Assembly (NCBI GenBank): GCA_009785345.1 | Contig: WQWL01000002.1 | Location: 61,426 to 125,425 of the forward strand | Direction of reading: 5' to 3' | DNA: 64,000 nt | Source of the DNA: Oscillospiraceae bacterium | GTDB taxonomy: Bacteria > Bacillota > Clostridia > Oscillospirales > Oscillospiraceae | Part shown: positions 42,258 through 53,300 of the stretch, in pieces | Position numbering within the stretch: the stretch's first letter is position 1 | Layout: each line of letters begins with the position of its first letter | Notes under the pieces: generated by a model | Database searches by the model: none | Told to the model about the DNA's origin: nothing | Seen by the model: the letters and a program-made list of their open reading frames with translations, nothing else | Translations under genes and position numbers: made by a program

Positions 42258-45200
42258 TTATGGCAGCCTGTATAATATGGCATCTCTGTTGGTATTTAAC
42301 GGACGGTCCCCATCAACTTTTCCTTCGTTAATGAATACAGTTCTTGCACGCACTTCAAATCTGGCATTGTTGATTATTGTACCGTAGTTATACACCGTAG
42401 AATTTGATACATTCTCCACATGTCCATCATTTATCAGTATACCACTCTCTTCAATAATTATTGTACCGCCTCCATTGGGGCTGCCCTGGTTATTGATTCT
42501 TCCGCCCGGAAGTACCACTACACGACCTTCTATAATAAGTTCGGCATCACGCTGTATATTCAGGGTAGTTTCTACATACAATGTTCTGCCCGCAGGCACT
42601 ACAAACGGACTGTGTTGAGTAAATATACCCAGATTACCGCGAGTTTGCACTGTTGCATCCCCATCTTGCAGAAGCGCTCTTAGATGGTTCGGGTTGGTTC
42701 CAGAAAAGTCTGTTGGAGGTACCACTTCGCCGACTGCCATCAATCTTATCTCTGACAACCACATATCAATATTAGTACCTGTTGGTTGACGCCCTGTTTC
42801 ATGCAAACCTAACAATATACTGATATCCACAGTTTGATCAGCGGGAACAGTGAATCTGTATGTGACTGTGGTCGGGTCGGCAGCAGCTATAGACTCAACA
42901 CTTACAAGCAAAGTCTGTATGTCACCAATTTGAACTGTAACATCGCGTCTTGCAGCATTTGAACCTGCTCTTGCCGCAAATGTGAGCTCATAGATGATGC
43001 CTGCTTGCAAGTCAACACTTTGACTAAGTCGTGTTGCCTGCGGTGTGGTTCCCAATACTCCAAGATTTGTTGCTCTAAAGCGTTGGACATTACCACCTGT
43101 GCCTTGTGCTACATTTCCGCCATCTACGGTTCTCGTCCAGCCATTATCCGCCGCTGTAACTTGTGCAGAGAACAGACCATTTCTCAGCAAGTTTCCATCT
43201 CCGTCTGTTAGGCGACGCAGGAACACATTATCCATCACTACATCAGCTTCATTGCCACCAAATAAGAACTGGATTTGCATATGCCTATTGTCCGGATTTG
43301 GCTGTGTCAATGTGAACTCATGGGTACGAAGGATATATTCTGTATCCAAAGTAATCGTGCCTGTATAGAATACATTACCCTCCATGTCTGCCACACGGAA
43401 CACAATATCACGAGCTGACGTTGCACTGCCGAGGAATTCGATGCGGTATGTATCTCTGAACATTGGTATTAGCGTCTGTGTCATCATTACATCTTCCGGA
43501 GCAGCACCTGTAATATCCGTGACATGCAGTTGCCTCGGTCTAAACGGTGCAGAAGGTTGAAGAGGCCAGTGTGGCGGATGCCATGATACACAATCCGGTA
43601 CTTCAAATGTTGCCGTTGCAGCATCTGCTACTATCGGATTCCAGAATCCCATAAAGTTCGGACCTTGATCAAAAGTGCCGTTCCATACATGGTTCATGTT
43701 AGCCCCTGTTCCAATCGGAGTTTTAATAGGCTCTTCAAATGTTCGATACGGTATCTCTTCGATTCTGACATTGCCTATCCAAATATCATTTGCGTTGCCA
43801 CCCATGTTAAACTCAACACGCGCTCTTGCATGACTTGGATCAAGCATTGTGAACTGATATGAGAAAGTGCGTGTTTCAGTAGCAAGTGTGAAGCTTTGTC
43901 CGGCATATGTTGACCAGTTGCCGCCTTCACCACCTGCGCCGATATTAGCTGCAATGTTTCTCGGTGCTTGCGCTCTTGCATCAAATGTGAACTGATAGTG
44001 ACGCCCTTGTGCCAGTGGTACAAACTGCATCATTTGAATCGCCCAAGGCTGACCGCCGCCGGCTCCGATTGCTATGTGTAATAAGTCATCATCACCTACG
44101 GAAATACCTGTAACATTGCCGCCAGCTCCGCCACCATTATAAGTTACTATCCAGCCATCTTGATGCACAGGAGCACCGTCGATAGCTTGATTGTATGGAC
44201 CTGAAACATTTGCAAAATCGTTTCCGCGTGTGAAGTTGCCTGTTTCGTCAGGCTCTTTTGAACCTTCAGGATATTCATCCTTCTCTTCCTCTCCGCCCTC
44301 ACCGGGTTGGATGAGGTCACGACCTGTGAGTTCATAAACGCGCACGAACTCTACCAACATTTCGGCATATTCAAAATCAGCCGGAATCGTGGCGAGTGGG
44401 TCAAAGTTGCCACCCATTGCCATGTTGAGCAAAATGTGGAATGGTTGATCAAATGGTGCTGGTGAGGAGAATGGAGCCGATGTATTGTTGCCGCGGCTAA
44501 ACCATTCTTCGGAATTGCGTGTGTGATAGAGATCACCGTTGATATACCATCTCATTTGACCGGGTTCCCACTCTACTGCATACAAGTTAAAGTCAGTTAT
44601 GTTACGATCCGGGAAGCTACCGGTTTCAAAATGATATACAGCCATCCTGTATTGATGCACTCCAGGCCAAGGTCCACCAAAATGCACTGCACTGCTGGCT
44701 TCTCCGGGCAAACGACCCATAGCTTCCATGATGTCGATTTCACCGCCCATAGGCCATCCGCCATATAGAGAGTTTTGTGGCAACATCCAGAATGCAGGCC
44801 ACATGCCCTCAATATCCGGGAGTGCTATACTTGCTTCAAAACGACCATATGCTTGTGAAAAACCTTCAAATTCATCATTGAATGGATCATGAACACCTGA
44901 CGCACGCTCGCCGCCTGTGCGAATTCTTGCAGATGTGAAGTTACGTCCGGCAATAGGTGCATCTTCGCGTTGTCCTCTTATGACGAGATTGCCATCGCGA
45001 ACAGAAACATTTTGCCTGCGATAATATTGAAGTTCAGCATTGCCCCAACCAACTATACCATACTGTGCGCCTGTTCCGGTTTGGACATGCCATCTCGTTT
45101 CATCTAAATCATCGCCATCAAATTCATCTGACCATGTCAGTGTCCACATATCTGAGCAAGGACCGACATTTGGTGGTAATGGTCTGCGTCCGGGTACATC

Positions 45201-48200
45201 CGGAGGCTCGGCTCTTGCCGGAGCTAATCTGATTTCAGAGAGCCACATATCAACGTTTGTACCTGTGGGCTGGAGACCTGTTTCATGCCTGCCCAACAAC
45301 AGATAAAAATAGACCGGACCATCTTCTTCGACTGTGATTATCGTATTCCATGCTGTTGGCTCTGCTGCATTTATGGATTCAATCGGTATTACAAATCTGC
45401 CTAAGCCCGGGTTGCCTGCTACAGGATTGCCACCTACTTGAACTGTGATATCACGTCTTGCTGCATTTGTTCCGGCTCTGGCTGCTAAACTCAAAGCATA
45501 CTCAACACCAGCCTCAAGATACACACTTTGACGAAGCATTGTAGAGTGTGGGGTTGTTCCTAGTGCTGCCTGATTTGCAGCTCTGAAGCGCTGAAGGTTA
45601 ACACCTGTTCCTTGAGCCACATTGCCACCATCAGTGGTTCTTGTCCAACCGTTGCCTGCTGCGGTGACTGCAACAGAGAATACGCCGTTTCGCAACATAT
45701 TATTGTCTGTAACGGTTTGTGTCAATGTAAGCGGGGCAAATCCATCGGCTGTTATCTCGATAGTCAGATTTCCTCCGCGCGTGATGAATTCGCCTGGTAT
45801 TCTGAGATTTCCGTTATTATTGTCAATTATTGTTGGAACTGTCACAAAATTGCCAAACACACCAATGCGAACCGTTTTTTCAACAGCATTAAAGATAGGA
45901 TCGAATGCTGCATTGTATCGTAAGTCCATATCAACACCCGGTACTCTCGGACCTGATATCGGTACAACGTAGAACGTTGGGATTTGCCTGAATTGATCTT
46001 GCTGAATAAATACCCGAATATTCGAGATGTAAATCCTGCCGGTCACACTTGTCGGAGGTACATTACCCATCAAGAACTTTAATTGTAAGTCCTGGCTACC
46101 ATCTCCGGCTCCTGCTGCCATAAATGCCGGCATTCTGAAAGTTTGTCTTTCAGTTGACAATGAAACTATTTCATCCAACTGACGAGTTCCCCATGGTGGA
46201 GGTTCCACGACTACTTGCATTTCACGAGGATTTTGAGCCCATGCGTCAAATTCGACAATAAACTCATGTCCTCTCGGAATGCTCATCACAGGACTTTCAA
46301 GCTGATTGTACCACGGGCTGGCGCCTAAAGTATTAATAGTTGCTGTAAAGAAACCATCCTGTACAGTAAATGGATAACTTATCTCGCCAGCTGTATTCCA
46401 TCCGGTTATACCGGCAAAGAAGTCACCATTCCATAGCGGGAATACATTGACACCTGTATAATCCACACTTAGGAATGTCAAACGACGCAAAAATACGTTG
46501 TCCATTGTAACATCAGCAGTATTGCCACCGAAATTAAAGCGCACCTGCATTTCAGCACCGTTTTCGATGCCGGACAATGTAAACTCGTGAGCACGTCTTT
46601 CCATTGTCGTAGTTAATGGAATTGCAGCTGTGTGAACCACATTGCCATTCATATCAGCAACTTCAAAAACAATATTTCTCGCAGTAGCTACCATGGCGTC
46701 AAATTCAAGTCTATATACTTCATTGTGCATTGGAATGCGAGTTTGTACCAGCTGAATATCTGACACAGCTGCGCTTTCCGAAATGCCACTTACCTCTAAT
46801 TTACGTGGTCTGTTTGGATGCTGGGAAGGATCGTCTGCCACATAAAATGTCGCTGTAACATCATTATTTCTGATTAAATTCCAGAATCCAAGACGGTTTA
46901 CACCTCTGTCAAATGTACCGTTCCATATTATATTTCCATCTCTTAAAGTAGATTTTAACGTATTATCAGTCGGGTGCACCTCAGCGGTTGCTCCGGGAAC
47001 AGGACCGAATTCCGGACCGTCCCATTCAAAAATGCGTACATAATCTACCCACATCTCGGCTGATTGGAAATCCGCAGGTGGTGCAAGACCTCCATCAAAG
47101 TTTCCACCGATTGCTAAATTGAGCAACATATGGAAAGGTTGATCAAAAGGTGCCGGACGGGTGAAGTTTGCAGCAGCCGACGTGTTCGGGAAGCCTGGCT
47201 CACGACTCCACCATGTATTGGCATCTGTCATGTTAATGGTGAAGTAATTGACATCATTTACATACCATCTTATTTGCGAAGGTTCCCATTCGACTGCGTA
47301 TACATTAAAGTCATATATTGTTCGACCAACAAGGGCATGATTCCCGGCTCTCCATGAACTGCTCGGACTTGTGCCCCAGTGAAGTGCTCCGGTCACTATG
47401 CTTGGCTGACGTCCCCGGGCTTCCATTATGTCGATCTCGCCGCCCATAGGCCAGCCGCCATACAGAGAGTCTTCGGGTAGCATCCAGAATGCCGGCCACA
47501 TACCTTGACCTACAGGAAGAGCAATACTGGCTTCTATACGACCAAACATTGTTGAAATACCTGTGAATCCTTCCGCAGGTGCATCAGCACCGGATGCAGG
47601 CATTGTACCGCCTGTGCGAATCCTTGCTGAGGTAAAATTCATTCCTCCGTGATTTTCGCGTCTTGCTTGTATCAAAAGCATGTTGTTTCTTATAGAAACG
47701 TTTTCTCTACGATAGTATTGGAGCTCGTCATTACCCCAACCGGATAAGTTATAATGACCGCCTGTACCGGTTTGAACATGCCATATTGTTTCATCAAGAT
47801 ATGGTTCGGAGAAATCGTCTTCCCACACAAGCCTAAAATACGGATTACGTGCAAAATCCGGAGCAGGCTGACGATCACCTATAGTTATTAGTCGATCTAG
47901 AGCGTTTAATGCTGTGAGCAATGCTTGCCTGGCACCATCTACTTGTACTTGCGTAGCTTCTTCATCGTCACGGACAATTATCGCTGCTGCGAGAGCAGAC
48001 TGCATACTAGCCCAACTCTCCGATGTATAGCTCGTCTCGACCCTTGCTTGCGCTGCGCCGATAGTCTCAATGAGTGCTGACTTGTCTACTGTAGGACCGG
48101 GTTCATCGCCGACCGCAACCAGACTGACTTCTCTAAGGAACACTTGATTGGGAGTAGCAGGTACGTTTGCTGCAGGCATTCCGAGATGTAACATAAAGTT

Positions 48201-48740
48201 TGCACCATCAGCATGAGTTGGAGCTGCAACTGGCGTAAATTCATGCACCCATGTAGTGTATTCGGTACCTAAGGTTACAATACGTGCCCCGCCCCCTGAG
48301 GCAGCAGCTAGAGCACCGATTTCAACCGTGATGTTTCGAGCTTCATTACTGCGAGCGGTAACACTCAACCTATATGTTGTACCTACTGTCAGTTGTGCTC
48401 TCTGATGCAGTTGTATATGCCAGAAAGTACTACCTAGGGCTGGAATATTTACCACTTGAGTATTCTGTCCTTCGTCTTCTACCATTTCAAAGCTAAATGC
48501 AGGAATATTGTCTCTGTAGACATTCCATCCATGTCCTGCTGTTGTCGTCCATGTCGACGGTGGAGCCACCAACAAAGTTTGGAAATCACCATTTGTAAGC
48601 AGATTTGTTCCAACTGCAGGTGTCGCAAAAGCTTGTATCGGCAGAATTGAGATTGCCATCAATATGGCAAGAGCAATCGCCAACACATTTCGTGTCATTC
48701 TTCTCATAAAAAGCAGCCCTCCAAATATTTTTTTGCACAC
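42258..48740 (-). CDS. secreted multidomain glycoside hydrolase with two GH16 (laminarinase-type) catalytic domains and multiple CBM4/9-like domains
   Basis: Signal peptide (MRRMTRNVLAIALAILMAISILPIQAFA, probable start at that M); two catalytic cores GGEIDIMEARG and GGEIDIMEAMG; repeated carbohydrate-binding modules (LLTNGDF, NLLRNGLFS); FIVAR-like segment; beta-rich C-terminal tail. Confidence 0.88.
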   Translation of the reverse strand: MCKKIFGGLLFMRRMTRNVLAIALAILMAISILPIQAFATPAVGTNLLTNGDFQTLLVAPPSTWTTTAGHGWNVYRDNIPAFSFEMVEDEGQNTQVVNIPALGSTFWHIQLHQRAQLTVGTTYRLSVTARSNEARNITVEIGALAAASGGGARIVTLGTEYTTWVHEFTPVAAPTHADGANFMLHLGMPAANVPATPNQVFLREVSLVAVGDEPGPTVDKSALIETIGAAQARVETSYTSESWASMQSALAAAIIVRDDEEATQVQVDGARQALLTALNALDRLITIGDRQPAPDFARNPYFRLVWEDDFSEPYLDETIWHVQTGTGGHYNLSGWGNDELQYYRRENVSIRNNMLLIQARRENHGGMNFTSARIRTGGTMPASGADAPAEGFTGISTMFGRIEASIALPVGQGMWPAFWMLPEDSLYGGWPMGGEIDIMEARGRQPSIVTGALHWGTSPSSSWRAGNHALVGRTIYDFNVYAVEWEPSQIRWYVNDVNYFTINMTDANTWWSREPGFPNTSAAANFTRPAPFDQPFHMLLNLAIGGNFDGGLAPPADFQSAEMWVDYVRIFEWDGPEFGPVPGATAEVHPTDNTLKSTLRDGNIIWNGTFDRGVNRLGFWNLIRNNDVTATFYVADDPSQHPNRPRKLEVSGISESAAVSDIQLVQTRIPMHNEVYRLEFDAMVATARNIVFEVADMNGNVVHTAAIPLTTTMERRAHEFTLSGIENGAEMQVRFNFGGNTADVTMDNVFLRRLTFLSVDYTGVNVFPLWNGDFFAGITGWNTAGEISYPFTVQDGFFTATINTLGASPWYNQLESPVMSIPRGHEFIVEFDAWAQNPREMQVVVEPPPWGTRQLDEIVSLSTERQTFRMPAFMAAGAGDGSQDLQLKFLMGNVPPTSVTGRIYISNIRVFIQQDQFRQIPTFYVVPISGPRVPGVDMDLRYNAAFDPIFNAVEKTVRIGVFGNFVTVPTIIDNNNGNLRIPGEFITRGGNLTIEITADGFAPLTLTQTVTDNNMLRNGVFSVAVTAAGNGWTRTTDGGNVAQGTGVNLQRFRAANQAALGTTPHSTMLRQSVYLEAGVEYALSLAARAGTNAARRDITVQVGGNPVAGNPGLGRFVIPIESINAAEPTAWNTIITVEEDGPVYFYLLLGRHETGLQPTGTNVDMWLSEIRLAPARAEPPDVPGRRPLPPNVGPCSDMWTLTWSDEFDGDDLDETRWHVQTGTGAQYGIVGWGNAELQYYRRQNVSVRDGNLVIRGQREDAPIAGRNFTSARIRTGGERASGVHDPFNDEFEGFSQAYGRFEASIALPDIEGMWPAFWMLPQNSLYGGWPMGGEIDIMEAMGRLPGEASSAVHFGGPWPGVHQYRMAVYHFETGSFPDRNITDFNLYAVEWEPGQMRWYINGDLYHTRNSEEWFSRGNNTSAPFSSPAPFDQPFHILLNMAMGGNFDPLATIPADFEYAEMLVEFVRVYELTGRDLIQPGEGGEEEKDEYPEGSKEPDETGNFTRGNDFANVSGPYNQAIDGAPVHQDGWIVTYNGGGAGGNVTGISVGDDDLLHIAIGAGGGQPWAIQMMQFVPLAQGRHYQFTFDARAQAPRNIAANIGAGGEGGNWSTYAGQSFTLATETRTFSYQFTMLDPSHARARVEFNMGGNANDIWIGNVRIEEIPYRTFEEPIKTPIGTGANMNHVWNGTFDQGPNFMGFWNPIVADAATATFEVPDCVSWHPPHWPLQPSAPFRPRQLHVTDITGAAPEDVMMTQTLIPMFRDTYRIEFLGSATSARDIVFRVADMEGNVFYTGTITLDTEYILRTHEFTLTQPNPDNRHMQIQFLFGGNEADVVMDNVFLRRLTDGDGNLLRNGLFSAQVTAADNGWTRTVDGGNVAQGTGGNVQRFRATNLGVLGTTPQATRLSQSVDLQAGIIYELTFAARAGSNAARRDVTVQIGDIQTLLVSVESIAAADPTTVTYRFTVPADQTVDISILLGLHETGRQPTGTNIDMWLSEIRLMAVGEVVPPTDFSGTNPNHLRALLQDGDATVQTRGNLGIFTQHSPFVVPAGRTLYVETTLNIQRDAELIIEGRVVVLPGGRINNQGSPNGGGTIIIEESGILINDGHVENVSNSTVYNYGTIINNARFEVRARTVFINEGKVDGDRPLNTNRDAILYRLP

Positions 48741-48937
48741 ATTCCGTTTCCGTGCAATGCCAATATAACATACAGAGTTCTACACTTACAATTGACTTTG
48801 AATATTTCGTGAATAATATACAAGTTTTGCAAATCACAACTGGTGAGATTGACCATGCTGGTATTTGCGCAAATACAATCACCCGATTACCCGGCAATGC
48901 ATTTCTATCCAGAAAGGGACTATTGCAAAACGCCAAT

Positions 48938-48965
48938 AACGGCGCATCTGGGATGACGCGCCGTT
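48938..48965 (-). terminator. candidate terminator at the end of the RHS cassette
   Basis: AACGGCGC-N12-GCGCCGTT stem just past the stop at 48979; TTTT follows closely on the - strand. Confidence 0.5.
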
Positions 48966-48978
48966 GTGTTATAGCCTC

Positions 48979-49170
48979 TTATTGTATGCTAGAATTTGGA
49001 ATTTCAATGGTATATGTGCCATTATCTTCGACAATTCCCAATGCATCAATACGTTCAAAGTTCTCATCACGGCGACGCAACACATCATGATTCGGATATA
49101 GTGCATTTTCCATAAACCAATCGGCTTCTGCACCATCCAGTAAAATTCTATTATCATTATATTCAGCCAT
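48979..49170 (-). CDS. small hypothetical protein at distal end of RHS cassette
   Basis: 63 aa, AAAGGA RBS about 9 nt upstream of ATG; acidic; family not recognised. Confidence 0.45.
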   Translation of the reverse strand: MAEYNDNRILLDGAEADWFMENALYPNHDVLRRRDENFERIDALGIVEDNGTYTIEIPNSSIQ

Positions 49171-49183
49171 ACCGCAATCCTTT

Positions 49184-49403
49184 CTAAACCATTACCGGCG
49201 GCATTTGCAAACCTTCCTTGTTAAACTGATAAGCATATACATCACCTCTAAAAGCGGATACTGCTGTGAAAAAGTCGTTGAACCACCTCACTTTCAGCAG
49301 ACCTTGGGGGATGGACATTACAATGAAATAAACCTGTTTCTTGTACAAAAATGCCAACATAGCTAATAGCATTGTCACCAAATCTTATACTTGAGCCACT
49401 CAT
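49184..49403 (-). pseudogene. degraded fragment(s), partly related to the candidate immunity gene
   Basis: The 49184..49381 frame ends in RGDVYAYQFNKEG, matching NIGDVYAYQFNTEE of the 49462..50331 protein. A different frame (49403-49248) encodes a plausible MSGSSIRFGDNAISYVGIFVQETGLFHCNVHPPRSAESEVVQRLFHSSIRF. Confidence 0.45.
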
Positions 49404-49461
49404 AACAAATCCACCGCACGGGAAAATGATTTCAGCTTATTACATCAACACTTCACTTTCA

Positions 49462-50331
49462 TTATAATTGCTTCCACCTAAACACTCCGTCTTCAAATTC
49501 TTCGTACTCTCTGTCTTGAAAAGAAGAAAAGCGGTAGTTAAGTGATTTTTCGATATCTCTCCAAAAAATATAAAAAAATGGCGGAGAGTTATTGGCAGGA
49601 ACAGGCATATTACCAAGATAAGAAAGATTCTTTGCAGGATAATGCACTTTTTTTTCTAAATCCATGAAACTGCTCATGAAGATTGCTTCTCCCAAATTAT
49701 TTATCTGGGCAGGTAACAATCGAGCATCCATTATATCTGCAGCTGTTGGCATTTCGTCAAACAATTTATTGAATACATGAATACTCATCCTCACTGGTTC
49801 TTTCGCAAGCTCTTCTGGAGTCTTCCACTTATAATATTCATCCTTTATGCCTTCTCCCATTTTTTGAATAAGTACATATTTCCCGTATTTTCCTGTTGCC
49901 TTTGACTCCTCCGTGTTAAATTGATAGGCATATACATCACCAATATTCCACAGATTTTGATTTACAACTTCCATCTTTTTCTCTCTGCGCATTGGTGATT
50001 CTAGCTTTTCTTTCAATTTTGACAACGTTTTCTTCCATCCCGCAGAACTCGCACCGCTATCTTCCCAAAGGCTCACACCACCATCTTTTTCAATCCACTC
50101 GAACGCTTTTTCTTTTACCTCCGATGTTAACCGACCAACTTTCCATTGCGTTTCTGCAAGAGCATACCAAAATAATGGCTCATCATCATCGCCAATTAAT
50201 TCCTCAAAGTCCATCATCGTCTTTTCAAAAGCTTCATCATTACTTAGTTGCTCCAGTAGATATTCAGTATATGTATCTCTTACATCACAAGTTGTGTCAT
50301 TTCCGTATAAACTACTACTCCACGTCCCCAT
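49462..50331 (-). CDS. candidate immunity protein for the upstream RHS toxin
   Basis: 289 aa, starts 32 bp after the RHS stop with an AAAGGAG RBS; MGTWSSSLYGNDTTCDVRDTYTEYLLEQL N-terminus; soluble and acidic; position typical for polymorphic-toxin immunity genes. Confidence 0.6.
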   Translation of the reverse strand: MGTWSSSLYGNDTTCDVRDTYTEYLLEQLSNDEAFEKTMMDFEELIGDDDEPLFWYALAETQWKVGRLTSEVKEKAFEWIEKDGGVSLWEDSGASSAGWKKTLSKLKEKLESPMRREKKMEVVNQNLWNIGDVYAYQFNTEESKATGKYGKYVLIQKMGEGIKDEYYKWKTPEELAKEPVRMSIHVFNKLFDEMPTAADIMDARLLPAQINNLGEAIFMSSFMDLEKKVHYPAKNLSYLGNMPVPANNSPPFFYIFWRDIEKSLNYRFSSFQDREYEEFEDGVFRWKQL

Positions 50332-50363
50332 TTTACACTCCTTTTGTTTGAAATTGTTTTAGC

Positions 50364-53300
50364 TTAGTCTGTACATGGAATTGTGCTGAAAAGCGTTGTT
50401 ATTCGCTGAATCTCATCAGCATATCTAGGATCATCCCAGTTTCCTCTTGCAATTGAATAAATCACGTTAGCAGTTCCATATGTGCCAAACGCCATCATTA
50501 GAGCTTGCTCCCATGTTCTTGCTTGGTCTCTTGTTAGCCCAGTCATAATTTCATTCATCTCAAATCTAAGCGCATTGTTTTCAAGTAATGGGCCAAACTT
50601 TAATTTGCTTATTTGATTATTTGTGTTGCGATGATTTCTTTGTCGACTGTCAAAATTTGTTGTGATTCCAACATACCAAACACTTTCTGCAGTTATCATT
50701 CCACCAGCATTGTCCCATACAAGATATACCGAATATCTGCCACGACCTTTACTCTCTGCTCCTGTCCGCACCTGATTTAAAGCTGAATTTCTTAAACCTT
50801 CATGTAAATTCTCTTCAACAATTCGGAGAGGCTCTTCAAGTCTAGTACGTACACGATCTCCTAAAGAATTTTCGGGATATGGCAAGCTATCTGCCGTCAT
50901 TGCATTATATATTCCATACCCAACTACAGCTGTTGCTCCGGCGCCAATCAAAGCCTCTTTGGCTTTTGTCCCAGCATTTGCGATTTCAGGACCATATTTG
51001 ACAATAAGAGCTCCAATGGTGAAAATTGTAAATGTAATTGGACCTTCTCCGGTTAAGTCAACCTGTCCTAATGGACTATTTATACAGTACGAATATAAAT
51101 TTTTGCCTTGCAAAATACCATCTTGGTACGGAAGCAATCCAGCATTCGGAGGTTCAAATGTTAAATCACCGAAGAGCATATTCTCCGGATGCCAATGTAC
51201 ATCCTCAGCGCTAAATCTACCGGTAGTCGGTGTATAATATCTCGCCTGAGCATACTGCATTCCGCTGATGCTGTCTGTTTGATACCCTGTGAATCCGAAT
51301 GGATTCTGTGTATTTCCACTTGATTCAACAGTTGGCACTCCAAACTCATCATATGCAAGCTTTTCTTGTTGCTCATCACCCATAAGACGTATAGGCGAAC
51401 CAAGATGGTCAGAAAGATAGCTAATGTTATTGCCACCCTCTGATTGAAGTAATTCATTACCCCACACAAAGCGTTGCTCACCTGTGGCAAGTAAGTCATT
51501 ATATGGTTTTGTCAAATCGAGCGTATACTTGACTTCCTTGAGTGGGTCGGGTATAGGTGTTTCGTTGCTCTGCATTATCTCAAGCATACTTACACGCTTT
51601 AAGAATCCATTGTACTCGTACTCGGCTTTACCCTTGCTCGTTATAGCTTCAACCATACGGTTTGCTGCATTGTATGTAAAGCTTGATGTGTTTTTACCGT
51701 TTTCTATAATGCCAGTCAAATTACCTCTAGCATCATAGCCGTAGTCTTTTACAACTTCACCCTCTGTAGTTTTAATAAGCTGGTTTCGTGCATTGTAGGT
51801 ATGTCTCGTCTCAATACCATTTTGCTGACTCATTATGCGATTGCCGAGACTGTCATAGTGATATTGCTTTTTGTTATTATTGTTGTTAGTTGCTTCTGTA
51901 AGCCTGCCAAGCTTATCATAGACATAGTCGAACACACCATTATCTGTGTCCATACCACTACGATGTTTCTCTATTTGTGTGATATTACCTACAGGATCAT
52001 AGCTGTATTTGAAGCTATCAAGCACTTCGCCATTCTTTTGATGCGTCAAGCTTTCAAGTCTGCCCAGCGAGTCAGCTTTTTGATGTGTTACAATATTGCC
52101 CGGCATGATACGTTCAAGCAATCTGTCAGCTATATTGTAATTATATGTTGTTGTGCCTGAACTTGATGCAACACTTTCTATTCGCCCTGATATGTCATAA
52201 CCGTAATTGACTGTGCTCTTATCCGGATATGTAACACTTTCTCTGCGACTTAATTTATCCCATGCATACTCTACCACATTTTCATCATGGTCAGTTACTT
52301 TAGTTGCTCTACCAAGTGGGTCAACCTCTATTTTCGTCGTACCAAGCCAGTCTTTTAGCTCTGTTAGCTGTCTTAATGGATTATATGATAATTCAACTGT
52401 CTTACCATCAGCATAAGCAACTTTCGTTAACTTGTTTGCAAGATTATACTCATATAATGTCTCCAATCCCTCTTCATCAATTTGAGAAATGAGATTGCCC
52501 ATTGAATCGTACTTATAGTGTGATTCTCCACCGAGTGGTGTGCTTTTCTTTACTACATCACCGCATTTATTGCGATCCCAGGTTGTCACTTGCAGTTCTA
52601 TTTGCTTAATATCCGCAATTGTTTCATCAACAATACGATATTGCTCCATACGGGTCATTCTGCTTAAGTTATCATAGCTATATTTCGTGCTATGTCCCAT
52701 GGCATCAATCACTTCAATTAATTCGCTCGTAGCAGAATAAATATATTTCGTTTCATTTCCGTTCTCATCCGTTATGCCCGTAATATTACCCAAAGCATCA
52801 TAGCCAAAGTACTTGGTATGACCAAGTGCATCTATTGTTTTTACTATGCGGTCAAGACAGTCGTAATCCAATATTGTTACACTACCTGAGGCATCAGTTA
52901 TTTTTACGATGTTGCCATTTTCATCATGCTCATAACTCTCAACCTCACCACCAGGACGTGTGATTGATTTTAGTTTACCACCGAGATAGTAATCATACTT
53001 TGTAGCTTCACCTAATGCATTAGTTGTACTCTCGACTTGTCCCAAGTTTGTGTAGGTGTATGTTGTCGTATTGCCAATCTGGTCAGCAACTGATGTAAGT
53101 TGACCTGCAACATCATACGTTCTTGATATTTCGCCGTTCTGTGGGTCAATTACTTTTGTTGCGTTACCAAGTGCATCATACTCAATTTTTGTTACAACGC
53201 CATCAGGTTCAACAATTTCAGTTTGCCTGTCAAGTGCATCATATTTCATCTCAACTTTTGCACCAAGTGGAGATGTTACTATTATCACATTGCCGTTGTG

